A DNA stretch of 64,000 nucleotides from Acanthornis magna (taxonomy: Eukaryota > Chordata > Aves > Passeriformes > Acanthizidae): contig JAWUZG010000159.1 of the NCBI GenBank assembly GCA_036785705.1, forward strand, positions 2,046,001 to 2,110,000, given 5' to 3'. Positions 12,366 through 24,641 of the stretch are shown here, one piece after another. A model generated the notes under the pieces. That model was not told the origin of the DNA. It ran no database searches and saw nothing but the letters and a program-made list of their open reading frames with translations. The position numbers and the translations under genes were made by a program. Numbering within the stretch: the first letter of the stretch is position 1; each line of letters opens with the position of its first letter.

Positions 12366-12705
12366 CTCCATCCCAGCTCCTCTGCATCCATCCCAGCTCC
12401 TCTGCATCCATCCCAGCTCCTCTGCATCCATCCCAGCTCCTCTGCATCCATCCCAGCTCCTCTGCATCCATCCCAGCTCCTCTTCATCCATCCCAGCTCC
12501 TCTGCATCTATCCCAGCTCCTCTTCATCCATCCCAGCTCCTCTGCATCCATCCCAGCTCCTCTTCATCCATCCCAGCTCCTCTGAATCCTTCCCAACTTC
12601 TCTGAATCCATCCCAGCTCCTCTTCATCCATCCCAGCTCCTCTGCATCTATCCCAGCTCCTCTGCATCCATCCCAGCTCCTCTGCATCCATCCCAGCTCC
12701 TCTGC
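12366..12705. repeat. 20-bp minisatellite, about 17 copies
   Basis: Tandem units of CCATCCCAGCTCCTCTGCAT with point variants (CTTCAT, GCATCTA, GAATCCT). No stop codon occurs in any frame of the unit on either strand's main frames, so long artificial open frames cross it (for example 12197-12760 and several on the minus strand). Confidence 0.97.
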
Positions 12706-15700
12706 TGCTCCCAGCAGAGCATCCTGGAGCACTCAGTGCCACACACACATTCATGCCTGACTCAGGTGCCGGGTGTGCTTTGTAGCAGCAAGGAAATGAA
12801 GTTAGGTGGGAAAGCTTGTCCAGGGAAGGGTGGTCTGGTGTGAAATGATGTCAGGAAAGGGAAATAGGGAATTTCCAGGTATAGTTTGGTTGAGAAAAAA
12901 GTGGCTGGGGTCACCCTGTTCTACCAGCAAATGTCAGTCTTAGAGCAGAATACCGAAGTGCCACACTCTGCAATCATCTGATTTTCAGTTTGGTTTGGTT
13001 TAGGGAAAAAAAAAAAAAAAGGAAAAAAAAATTCACCTAAATTAAAATACTTTTGATCTTTGTCTTTCATTGAACTTTTTGCTTCAGAGAGAATAGATTA
13101 ATAAACACTTTCAAATGGAAAAACATAGTTTGGAAAGGTTCCCCTTTCATCTTTAACACAGAGCTTTAATGCTAACCTGGGTATGAGCCGGCTGTCCCTC
13201 CATTCCATTTCCCTCATTTTTTTTATCTTGACAACAATAACTTTGCTTTTATTGTGATCATGCTGGCCTTTACTGGTCACTTTTTATTCTTTCTTTTTTT
13301 ATTTTGAAGTCAGCACGTAAAAAAAAAAAAATCGCAATGTTATTTTAATCAGACCAAATGAAAGAGCAAATCAGAGCGAGAATTTTAATCTGCCCCAAGC
13401 AAAACTGCCTTGTACATCTGTCATGTTGGGATTAGTGGAACTCTTTAAAGAAGCTGAAGACTTTTTAAACAAAGTATTAAACATTTGTGACCTGATTTCC
13501 ATTCTTACAATATTCTCATTAATAAGAGTGCAGGCTGAAAAGACATCTGTTAGGTCCTATTTGTTTTAAGAATATTAAAGGCTAATAAGAATATTGGAGG
13601 GTGGGGGTGTGTGTGCGGGGAGTCTAAGTGTAATATTTAGAGGCAAATCTCAGAGCTGCAGTTTTCCAAAGTGGTTTTGGGTCTAAGCTGGTGCAGGGTA
13701 GAGGGAAACACAAATTTTGGCCCTTGAGTTGGATGCCCCATGTTGCTGTTCATGGTCAGTTTAGGCTGTTGGTGCTTGGGGGAGACTTTCCTTTGGGCTG
13801 GGAGCTTTGGCTGGGGGTCCATCCCTGCTTAGGGAGTGGAGAAAGGGAAATTCTGCCCTTCCAAGATAAAATTTAGGCTGAAATTGTGCAGAAGGAGAGA
13901 CAGAGCCTTAAATTGTACACAAACACAACTGGCATGTGTGTGTCACCTGCACTCATCCAGCGCCGCTTTGGACCAGCCAGGAAACAGAGTAGGGAGTGAG
14001 TGAAAATGTCCTTCTTGGGTTTGCTGCCGGTGTTTTGCTTGATGGGAAGGCAGTTAAAGTAAATGGCCCAGCTTGGACCCCTAAGGAAAGAATAAAGCCA
14101 GGCATGTGTTGGGTAAAGCACTCGCTGAAAGAAGCCTTCACTATTAACGTGCATATATGGTTTAAGAGAAGGTTGCTGTCGACTGCAATCTTTGCATCTT
14201 GTTTATGCTTGCTGGGTAAAATATTAACTAAAGCATCTGAACATAAAGTTCTGGTGTGAAAGAATATCAGCAGGGGAGAGCCATATGGTGCCAGGCTGCT
14301 AACAAAATACCAAACGCTGGAGATTCCTTTTTGCAGAAGCCTGAAAACTCTCGTTCCCATCCATAATACATGAGTTCACGCCTTTGATTACTCCAAACAT
14401 TAGTCCAAGCGGTGCAGGCGTCTCTTTGGAGCTTACACAACTTAGGGCACGCCGTGCTCTTCCCCCCTCTTCCTTTACATAAAAGAAATCGATGTCGAGC
14501 TGTTAAGATACAAATATCCAATATGCTGTAAGACAATATGTTTCCGAAACTGCTGCGTAAGCTGCCTTCCCTCTAATTAAATATAAACTGCAGTAGAGAC
14601 TCGGCTTTCTTCGTTCCTCTGCTTGAAATTGTTTGGCAAGCATGTGGCTCTCCTTAGGACAGCATCTGCAGGCGAAGTTGGTGCCAGTTTTGGGGAAGCC
14701 TCTCGCTCCTTGTGGGTGCAATCAGAGCCTTTCTGATCGATGCTGAGGGCTGTAATCGTCTCTCTGAGCAGCGGCTCCCAGGCATGTTTATCTGAGCCCT
14801 CTCTGCAAGTCCAGGGCTGGGTGTATTCAGCAAAGGATTCAAACCCAGAATTAGAGGGATCCCCTGGTGAATATTATTATAAAGTACAAGAGATGGCTCT
14901 GGGGGAGCTTTCATGCATGCAGTATTTAAAAACCGAGTTATTGCTGGCAAAATCTATAGGTGATGGTCTGAGCACTATTGAAAATCTTTTTTCTTTTTTT
15001 AAACAACCCCTTGAAACCAACAATTTACTGTTGAACAACTTGTGCTTGTCACTGGGCTCCCTGAGTGCGGCTGGTTGAGGTTTGTGGTGAGCACCCCATT
15101 CCCTGAGCACAGAAACACCTACGGAGTGCAGAGAAACCTCCCCAGCAGCTGCCTTAGGTTACCCCACATTTCAGAGCTGGAGCCTTTCCCTGCTCCTGGT
15201 GTTTCTCCAGCCTGGGATGTGCAGCTCTGCGGGGTGGAGGGCAATGGCTCTCTGGCAGCCACGGATTTGGGGCCAAAGCTTACATTTGAGTCACCTGTTT
15301 CAGCTCTTGGATGTCCAAACCCTCTTTGAGGCACATCAGGTTCAGCACCTAAATGCAGAATTAGGCTTTCCTTTTAGCACTGGCTCTTCCCATTGCGGCT
15401 GTGCGGGCAATGCAGAGTGATGGGTGGGAATTAAGTCAGTGCCAAAACGCTGTTGACTGAAAGTCTGATGAAAGTTTTGGGGCAGGGAAGGGACAAATCT
15501 GCAATGTTGTGCCCCAAAGAAAGGCTGCTCTGGTGAGCTGCTGGGATAAGTGAAGGTGTCAGATGGGCTTTGAGAGAAGTTGCCTGATTTCAGCCAAAAA
15601 CTGCCTTCTAGTGGGGCTTGAAGCCTAAACTGAGCCTTTCTGGGGGACATGTGTCCAGTCCCTGCTCTGCAAACAAAGCCCAAGCGACTGGTGAGAATGA

Positions 15701-18700
15701 GAGGAAAACAAATTAATTTACTTCCACGGTAAAGGAAAAGAAGTCATTTGTAAGAAATCAAAACCTTTGGGTGGGTGAGATTCCAGGTAAAGTTATTTTG
15801 AGCAAAGTTAGCCCAACTTGAGTGGCTCTGCAGATAGGAAAGGATTCATCCCTCTAAGTGCTGATGTGGCCATAAGCACGTCTGGAATCCCAGCTTCTCC
15901 TGCTTTTGCATACGTTTCTCTTCCATAATTCTGAAGCTTTGCATCTAGCGAGCTTCTGGCAAGTGGAGTTAAAGGTTTGTTTGTTGCCCTCAATATTTTG
16001 ATGTAATTAGTCAGCGAGCAACTCGCTGCTTTTGCCCAGAGAAACGCGCTCTCCAAGAACACAAGTGACAGGAGAGGATTAATAGCCTTCTGGAGAGAGC
16101 TGCTCCATTTTTTTATTTAATTTAGGAAAAAAAAAAAAAAGGAAAAGAGTAAAAAAAAAAAAAAGTGCCTGGGAGCAATGTTGTTGCTTTAAAAAAAAAT
16201 GACATTCGAAACGGTTAACTCTGCCTGAAGTGTCTCAGCGAAGCGCAGAGTTGTCAGCTCCTGTCCCACATTCCCTAGAAACTTTCCGCTCCCTCCCATC
16301 ACCGAGTGGCTTTCCTGGCTCCCAGGGAGGCAGGTGGCTCTGGCAGGTCGGCTGCTCCTGCTGCACTCACCCACCGAGCAAGGACACCCTGCCAGAGAGG
16401 GGAGGGTTGGGAGAAAATGATTTGGAGGAGAGAGAATCTTCTGACTTACGGGGTATGGGCTGGTCCTTGGCTGTGGGGTCTGGGGGTCACTGCACTGCTG
16501 GCGCCTGGGGGCTTTCCCTGCTCCTGGCTTAGTTTTGGGACAAAATGTGCAGCACAGTGAGCTCAGCTTGTGGAAGGGGCTGGAAATGGGGATGAAAGCT
16601 GCTCCAAGAGCACTGCCCATGGGCATCCAGCTGCTGCCTCATCCCTCCTCCTTGCTGTCCCTGCCTTGTATTCCCAAGCAGGCGAAGGCTGCAGGAAGGA
16701 CAGAAAGGTATCACTCGCCTCTATTTAATTTCAATTACACAGAGCCTGCAGGAGCGCTCAGAGCGGTGCCAGCAGGGCTATAAACTCCACATATTTGATG
16801 ATTCTCCTTTTTTTCAGGCAAATGCTGCGCAGCAGCCACCCCATTCAGCAGCAATAATCCTGGGGGGCTGTGACATGCATGCTGCAGTGGAGACTCCTGT
16901 TTAATGAGCTGCTCCTTCAGAAGGCATTAATTGCCTCGTTTCGTGGCAGGCAGCGTGGCACCCTGTGCCTGCCCCTGCTCTGGGGGCCCTGGCGAGGGAA
17001 TGGTTGTGTTTGAGTGTGCCAAGCCCAGGAGGAGATGCTGGTGGGGGCTGAGAGCCAGCGGGCACTGAGCAGAGCTGCCTCGTACCCCTGGGGAGTTGTT
17101 GCTGCACGATGATCTCACCTCCTTTTATGCCTTATTGCTTCTGTCTCCCTGACTCCATATGACACACGCTTACGTGTCAACTTTTCACTTCTTATATGGC
17201 AGCAGAGAGAAAAGGCTTAATATCGTAAAGACAAGCTGGCAGCTGGGAAGTAGCCCATTTAGTCATCTAACTTTGCGTCAGAGGCACTGCCAGCCCTTTC
17301 CCTGGCTCTCCCAGGCAGCTTCTCCCTCCTCTGCCCCACCTGGTGTCACACGTGGTGGAAATCCCTGTCAGGAAAACACCTCCTTGAGCAAACCCTGTTG
17401 ATGGGTCCCAGTCCTGTGCTGGGGGCAAGGCGGTTTGTTCCACAAACACCTCTGTGTGCCAAAATTGGGCCAAATTTGGACAGAAACTATGTGGATTTTT
17501 TGGTTTAGCTTTTGGGGTTTTGCAGTTGTTTTTACCCAGAACCTACAGGGCTGAGGGTAAGGTGCCACAGCTGATTCAAATTCACCTAGGCTGTGAGAGT
17601 CAGCACTGGGGCATCTCAGGAGGTTTGGAGTCGAGAAGGAACTCAAGAATGCTTGACAACTAAATCTCTGGATGTCTAAAATGATAGAGGAAAGATCAGT
17701 TCCTATTTCCCCTGTTTCTTCTACTCTTTCCCTACACACTGGGGAAATCCATGGACATCTGTGCCCAACACTGGCCCTGCCAGTGGACACACTCCTTGTT
17801 CCTGCTCTCACCATGGCTAACACAGGTTGTTTTCCCACTCCTGAGGGCACCTGTGCATCAGCAGCACCACGGGAAGGGTTTTACAAGTCTCTTATAACCT
17901 CACCCTGAGCCATCAGGTTGTTTCCTTCAATGTATCTCAGAGCTGCTTCCTTCCCACTGGTCCAAGGCATGCTTATCCAAAAACATCTCCAAGAATTTAT
18001 CTGCACTGAATTCTCCTGCTGGTGTTTCGACACGTCGGCTCCATAGAGGCTTTCAATTTGGTATGAAAAGTAATTATTGCCAGGGTGCAGTTTAGCTGTT
18101 GTGTTTTACAGTGCTGGTAAGGTTAAAAGAAATAATAATAATAATATAAGAAAGACTCAGCCAGAGTAACTGCCTGCAACATGCTATTTGCATTTTTAAG
18201 GAAATACTTCTTTGAGACAGCTTGGGTGAAAGGTCGGCATTTGCATATAAATGGAAAAGAAAGTGTGTGATGCTGGAAGTTACATCTATATTATTTTCTC
18301 AGCAGTGAGCTGCTGTTTTGGAGATTAAGGGACGCCGTTTGCATTTGGCTTTTGTTGAATAGAGAAGGTACCGGGAAAGGCAAATTAGAACAAAATAATG
18401 AGGGAAATGTGCAAGAAGAAAGAAACAACATCCAGTTTCTGGGAGATGCTCTTCTGCATGTCTGACACCTCACACGCCTGCTCGCACCCATGCTGGGCAC
18501 GCGTGGATGAATGTGGCTGAGAAGGGCTCCCTTTGCATGTAGAAAAGGAGGGATGCTGGAGATGAAGCTGGTGGCAGGAGTGGTCTCTGCTGTGAATAAG
18601 CCTGGCAGAAAGGAGGATGATGGTGCTCATCCTTTGGAAGTGATATGCGGGGGCTTGCTTGATTTTTTTTTTTTTAAATGTTGTTATTTTTTCTTTTCAT

Positions 18701-20570
18701 TCAGGCTCAGGTATGTTTGGAGAGGGATTATCAGCCTTTTCAATGAGGTTCCTCCAATTGCAGTAGGAGCATTCACCCTTAGTGGCTGACAGGGCAAAGA
18801 CAGGAGGCAGAGAAGTGCCTGGCTCAGGTCTTGCTCTTGCTTTGGAGGGGCCCACATTGGCTGGGAGATTTTCCTGGGCCCTGGAAACACCAGAAAGATT
18901 CTCTGGTGGAGAACCCCAGTGCTTTGTTTCCCCTCTTGTTGGTGGCCTCACTCGCCACACTCAGAGCAGCTTTGTGCTCTGACAGCTCCCCCACGGAGCT
19001 GGGGGAAAATGGGATGTTGAACAATGTTCACTCTTTAATCTTTTTGATCAATACTTAAGAACGCTGTGCAGACAGCAGCGGTGCTGTGGGTACGCAGCTT
19101 TTGTTCCTCTCTCGAAGAGTACACAAGTGGTACAAGGGTGGGAGAACACCTCCTTTTAAACCTTCTGCTGTGTCCTACTGCTGTGTACTGTGCTGCTGCC
19201 ACTCGGTAGGAAAAGAAAAAAGGCTCTAATAAAAACTCTTATTAATGGGCCATGAACACTGGAGCATGAATATTGCTCTTAATGAGGAGACATCGCAGCC
19301 TCATTTGCTTCCCTTGCATTGTAGGCGCAAAGGGCTTCAGCTCCCACAGTGCTGGGTGATACAGAGAAACAGGATGGAATGTTGGGCCTTCCCTAGAGGT
19401 GCTGGGATGGAAAGAGGGCTCCAGGGCAGTGTGACAGCACAGCTGTCACAGGGTGATGTCTGTACCCTGCTCCTGGTGGATTTTGAGCTTGTTAATGATG
19501 CCCACCACTGAGGGCTTTGCTCCCTCCTCAAGGAGCAGTTTTCCATCCTTTTCACCTTCTCGCTTTTTGTGCTTGGGAAATTTGAATCTTTTTGTGATTC
19601 AACCAGTTGTTCACTATCCTGGCCTAGGGCCGTGGGGAAAGGGATGATTCCCTTTTCCCATCAAGTACCGGACAAAAAATTGAAGAGCGTGCAAAGGTGC
19701 CAGGTATGACAGGGCAAAGCATGAGCTGGCATGGCTGAGGTGACCACAGCGGCTGACACAGCTGCCTGGCCAGGGTGGCAGCTGATGGCATCAGAAGCAG
19801 GATGAGCCACAGGTGAGGTGGCAGGGGCTGGGAAGGAGGACATGAGTCACTTGTGCTTCAGGCAGTGCTGGAGGAGGGAGCCGAGGCAGGGGATGCTCCC
19901 TGGGCTACAGGAATTGCTGGAAGGAGAGTGGCAGGTTCTTGTGGCTGCAAATGGAGAGGCAGCAGCACGGTGCTAGCAGTGACCTGTTCCCCTTGGCACA
20001 GTCTGGTGCTCCCCTCCCATGTCCTGTGCCCCAGGAGCTGCAGAGCTGAGCAGGCTGCGCTTGGCTGTCGGCACCGATCCCCTCGGAGCTGTGCTGGTGC
20101 TGAGCACGCGGTGCTGCAGGGGCTGTTTGGCAGGGAAAGCACTAAGAAAGGCTTGTTCTTACTGAAATCAAACCCTTCCCTTCTTTTGGGTAAGGGGAAA
20201 AGAAAAGGTCAGAGTGCGCGTCACAGATTTTATGATGTCAGTGTGTGGTTTGGTGGCAGGGTGGGTAAAGCCAGCGCCGTGTGTTTGTTGGGGCAGTGGG
20301 ATCACAAATGCAGGTCACTGGTGCCATGAGCTGTTGGGTCTCTGGACAGCCATGCAGTGCTGCAAGGCACTCTCTCGGCTGGGAATGACACAGGATGAGA
20401 GCAGAGAGCTCAGGAGCAAACTGTGTGAGCTGTGCAAACACATCCATGGGGGCAGGTCCCCCAGCTCAGCCCCAGCTTTTAGGAGGAAACTGCTCATGAC
20501 CCCTTAATTTTTCATTTTATAGAGATTATAAACTCTCTGGGACTTGTCCAGATAAGCTACCCAGAGGAGA
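12706..20570. other. Gene-free stretch with A/T-run clusters and enhancer-like blocks
   Basis: No coding exon recognised. A-runs occur at about 13005-13030, 13320-13332 and 16125-16200. AT-rich blocks with TAAT sites at about 13360-13590, 14330-14650 and 18040-18290 could be regulatory. The rest looks ordinary. Confidence 0.35.
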
Positions 20571-20574
20571 ATAT

Positions 20575-20730
20575 CAAAGCTCAACCTCCCCATCCCTGGA
20601 AGTGCTCAAGGCCAGGCTGGGTGGGGCTTGGAGGAACCTGGGATAGTGGAAGGTGTCGTTGCCCATGGCAGGGGGTAGAATCAGATGATCTTTGTCCTTT
20701 CCAACACAAACCATCCTATGATCTCCCTGG
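20575..20730 (+). mobile_element. CR1 LINE fragment, 3' end
   Basis: CR1 3' sequence is present: CCCATCCCTGGAAGTGCTCA, GCCCATGGCAGGGGGTAGAA and a diverged end TTTCCAACACAAACCATCCT. Sense orientation, 5' truncated. Confidence 0.85.
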
Positions 20731-20799
20731 GGATTGCCCAGCTCCTCTCTAAACATGATAAGGAAAAGTATCTTTAGGACAGCAAATGAACAAAGTAAA

Positions 20800-21060
20800 A
20801 CCACAGTCTAGCTAGCCGTGCTACATCTCCCATCCATACATCCCATCTTAACTAATTATTAAATCATATTTGCTGATAAGTATGAGATGTAATATCTATT
20901 ACACAGCTGTTAAACCTCAATTAATATGTTTTAATGATCAGTCGTTTACTGTGCAATATACAATTAACATCCGGTATTAGATCTTAAATTAAATGCGTGT
21001 TTGGGAAGCTAAATTTGCTGCACTGAACGCAGCCCTGCTGCAGTAAACAGAGATAACTGC
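20800..21060. other. AT-rich, enhancer-like block
   Basis: Dense TAAT/ATTA motifs (for example CTAACTAATTATTAAATCAT) and no repeat match. It lies between two CR1 copies. Conservation is a guess. Confidence 0.25.
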
Positions 21061-21537
21061 CTGGAATAGGCAGCATTCCTGTGCCCTGAGAGGGGGCTAA
21101 ACCAACACTCCTGGCACTGGAGATAAATGGAGAATTGCTGGAGAAGCTGGGTTCTACTTTTCCAGTGTATTTTGATTCTTACAAAGGTTTTAATTTATTT
21201 CTTTTGGGAAAAAAGCACCCTGATGCAGAGCTGCTGTGTTCCTGCAAATGGGAAGGTTGAGGTGCGTGGGGTGCTGCCTCAGAGGGGTCTTTTCTTGGCA
21301 AAGCTTGGGCAGGAGTGCAGGGCAATTAATTGTGCTGAGTCCTGGGGCTGTGTGAGGGCGTTCAGTGCTGCAGTTTGGAGCTGAGACTGAGGCTTTAAAT
21401 CAAAGATAAGGCTCATGTTACCTGCCAGGAGAAAAGCTCTCATTGCACCAAGGGCTTGGGGCCATGCAGGGAAGTAAATTCAGTTATTGGTGTTCTCCAG
21501 GCAGTGGCCACAGAGCTGCGTGAGTGGGCAATGAACT

Positions 21538-21835
21538 GCAAAATCACAGAATGGATTGGGTTGGACGGGACCTTAAAGATCATCTTGTTCCAGTTCTCTC
21601 CAGTCAGGGACACCTTCCACTGGACCAGGTTGCTCCAAGACCTGTCCAAACTGGCCTTGAACACTTCCAAGGGTGGGGCAGCCAAAGCTTCTCTTGCAGC
21701 CTGTGCCAGGACCTCACCACCCTCTGAATAAAGAACTTCTTCCTAACAGTGGATCTAAATCTCTCCTGGCTTAATTTTAAGCTGTTTCTCCTTATCCCAT
21801 CACTATTTGCCCATGTAAAAAGTTGGTCTCCCTGA
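21538..21835 (-). mobile_element. CR1 LINE fragment
   Basis: Reverse-complement CR1: TTGGGTTGGACGGGACCTTA, GACACCTTCCACTGGACCAG, then the further 5' part reading AAAGAACTTCTTCCTAACAG and CTCCTTATCCCATCACTATT. It is one of the longest CR1 pieces in the window. Confidence 0.9.
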
Positions 21836-24540
21836 TTTCTATAAAATGCAGGGCTGTCAGTCAGCCAGCAGTGCAGAGGGGTGCAGCAGCCCAGGAGTGG
21901 CTTCTCCAGATTAGAGAAGGTGTAGAATTGGGTTTTGAGATTTTTTTTTTTCAAATTGAGCTAAAAATTGGGGCCAAATGCTCCCTCTGATCCCTTGCAT
22001 TGCTGCAGTGTCTGCTCTGAGAAGTGAGCCCACATTGTCTGGTGGGATGCTGAAAGACTCAGTCTGTTCTCAGCACACTGCTGCCTCGTTAACTCAGGAT
22101 TCACCTTTCCCGTGAAAAATGTGCCTGAACAAAAATGAAGAAAAATTTTCCTCCCTTTCTTTTTCTTTTCTTACACTTGGAGGAACAAATGAAGATTGAT
22201 ATGTTTTTCTTCTAGTCTTTCAGCTTAAATATGCAGTGATGCATCTTACGAGGAAAGGAAGCCTTCGTCCTCCATCTTTTCTCTACAGAACCTTCCCCTC
22301 GCCCCATCCCTTCCCTATGGCAGGTGTAACCTCTGCAGAGATTTTGGGACAGGAAGGGGCTGCACCTGGGGCACTGTGAGGACATGTGTGAGAGCTACTG
22401 CCACCAGGCAGCCCCCTCCTTATTTTCTAGTCATCCTCACTCCAAAGCTTCCTATGACGTTTGTTGTGTTTATTTTGAGGGGAATTTTCTGCCGTACTTT
22501 GGAGGGTTACCTTTTTTTCTGGCAAAAAAAATGCTTTCTTCTCTCTTTGGAAATGTGAAGTAAAATGCACATGAGTCTGATTAACACTCCAAACTGCTGT
22601 GGTCTCCCTCCCAAGTTTCCACATCATCTTGCTTGGGGTGGATGAGGGTGACCCAAACATTTCATACTTGTTCTTTCATACCAGGATTCTACACAACTGG
22701 CAATGCTTTGGTTCACAGCTGGCTTTTCTCTGTAGATGTTCCAGAAGGGGACAGATAGATTCAAGGTTTGGGAAAGAACATCATTTGGCAGAAGGTGCAG
22801 GTGGCTTGTCATAAATTGTGATGGGGAAAAGCAGCTTGTCTAAGACTCCAGTGTGTGCTCCAGTCCTGCCTGGGTGGGTGGGACTGGGGAAGGAGTGGGT
22901 CGGGGAAAGCTGGTGGCTTCCTTTGGGATGTGAACACCAGGCAGTGATCCATCAGACCCGCTGAGCACCTAGGTAATTTTCCAACAGACAGTGGATGTGA
23001 GTGCTCTGGGCTCTGAGATATCACTGTCCCAGCTGAGTGCCACGAGGCGACCCCAGAATATGCCATTCCCATGGGCTAAAACCTGTATTTAAGGCAATAT
23101 CCCACATCTCTTCGTGGGTGGCCCAGGCAGGGGTTAACAGACGTGTCCTTCACATAACCAGTGAGCTTCGTTTCTGCTGAAGCCACGATCCGGAGGGAGG
23201 TGGAAAGGGCAGAGCCAGCAGTGCAAGCTGATCCTCCCTGGAGACCAGATGCATTTAACAGCCTAGAGTAGAGGAAATCTGATTCCAGTGTTGACAGAGC
23301 TGCCTTGGCCATTCCAGCTGGGCTGGGCAGAGGGACTGGAGCAGGCTGGGAGGCTCTGAGCTGCTGTGGCCAACACACCTTCAGCCTGGCCAAGGCTCCT
23401 TGCCCCAACACTCAGCCCTTTCCCTGCTTCTTGTTTAAAGGGATGGGACCTTGGGATGCGGTCTTTGGCAAGGAAAAGCTGGCACCTTGAGCCAGATTTA
23501 TCCACAGCAGCTTCCAGAATTCCCCCTTTGCCTGTGACTTGGGCACAAATGAGAAAACAGGCCCAGAGAGAATGAGTCTGCACAAGTGCTGCTAATTTTT
23601 CCTCCTTGTGGTTGAATCTTATGACCTCTCAACCTTTCAAAAATCTTCTAAGTTATCTTTGGGGTTATCCAGGACCCATTGTTTCTCCAGTTTAACCCTC
23701 TCTGTGCTCCTGTCCCCACTGCATGCCACAGTGGATGTCCCTGCTTTGAAATTTGCTGCCTGGGGAAGGATGCTCAGGGACATGCTTCAGATAAGCAGGC
23801 AGGCAGTGCTGGCCTCTGAATGTGCTATCAAAACATCTTTATTTCTTCTTATTTAATATTCCCCCCCTATGTTCTCCTTTCTTCTCTCTGCTTCTAGCTT
23901 CTTTCCCTCATTTTGCTTGGTTTTCATCATCTGCTTGGCCATCTGTCCCACCCTGCTCCCTTTTCTCAGAGCTTCTCCAAAGCAGAATAATGTTTCAGCA
24001 ACTCTTGGATTTTGACTCCAAGCCCTGTGCCTTTTCTGTAGGTCCAGGCTGGAATATAGTGCTTCACACAGGGTTTGAAGTCTCTAACACAAATTATTCT
24101 CCTGTGATACCTAAAAAATCCCCCCCAGGTGTCCTCCTGGCTGAGGAACAGCTGTTTTAGGACAAATACATAAAGGTGACTTTGACAGTCACCTATCTGA
24201 GGAACTATCTTGGATGTACATCACCATAGGATTGAATTATCTCAGTCTTTCAATGTTAATTTTCAACTGTTAATAGTGTGTTTTCCAACTAAGGACCTAG
24301 CTGAGCAGAGTTGCAAGGTTTGGGGCAGACTGAGGGCAGAAATTATTTATGGTTCGGGCTCTTGGCCTTGGCACAGAATTCTGGGGTCCTGCTCTGGGCA
24401 CGGAAACCCTCAGGACTCATACAGCCATTTAAGAAAGCAGGCAGGGAATAAATACTGCATTTCCACCTCTGGCTGATGCTGCTGATGGGTTGCTGGGCTG
24501 ACTCTGGGTCCTGACCCCGTGTTCCTCTTTCCCTCCCCAG
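21836..24540. other. Gene-free stretch before the candidate upstream exon
   Basis: Ordinary sequence with only short open frames. A pyrimidine-rich segment just before 24541 belongs to the acceptor of the candidate upstream exon. Confidence 0.45.
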
Positions 24541-24641
24541 AAAATGAGTTTCGGGGTGAGCTGCTGAATCAGAGGTGGACGTGTGGAGAGAAGATCAGCA
24601 GCTGCGAGGGAGCCGCTGGCCTGCACGGCACACGCATCAAG
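24541..24641 (+). other. MYT1: Candidate upstream (5' UTR or N-terminal) exon of MYT1
   Basis: A 101-base segment lies between a good acceptor (pyrimidine-rich tract ending CCCCAG at 24540) and a strong donor (ATCAAG|GTGAGT at 24642). It contains a short upstream ORF, ATG at 24544 to TGA at 24567 (7 codons). Read in the MYT1 frame it is open throughout, ending Arg-Ile-Lys directly before the MYT1 Met. It may therefore be 5' UTR or an N-terminal extension if an exon further upstream supplies an ATG. Linkage to MYT1 is inferred from position and splice signals only. Confidence 0.55.

Noticed and set aside
12197..12760. Open frames of up to 187 codons on both strands
   Set aside because: They are produced by the 20-bp minisatellite; the periodic peptide is an artefact.
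1..24540. A neighbouring gene such as a GPCR or tRNA in the upstream region
   Set aside because: No seven-helix frame, tRNA-like cloverleaf or other known gene could be found by eye on either strand.
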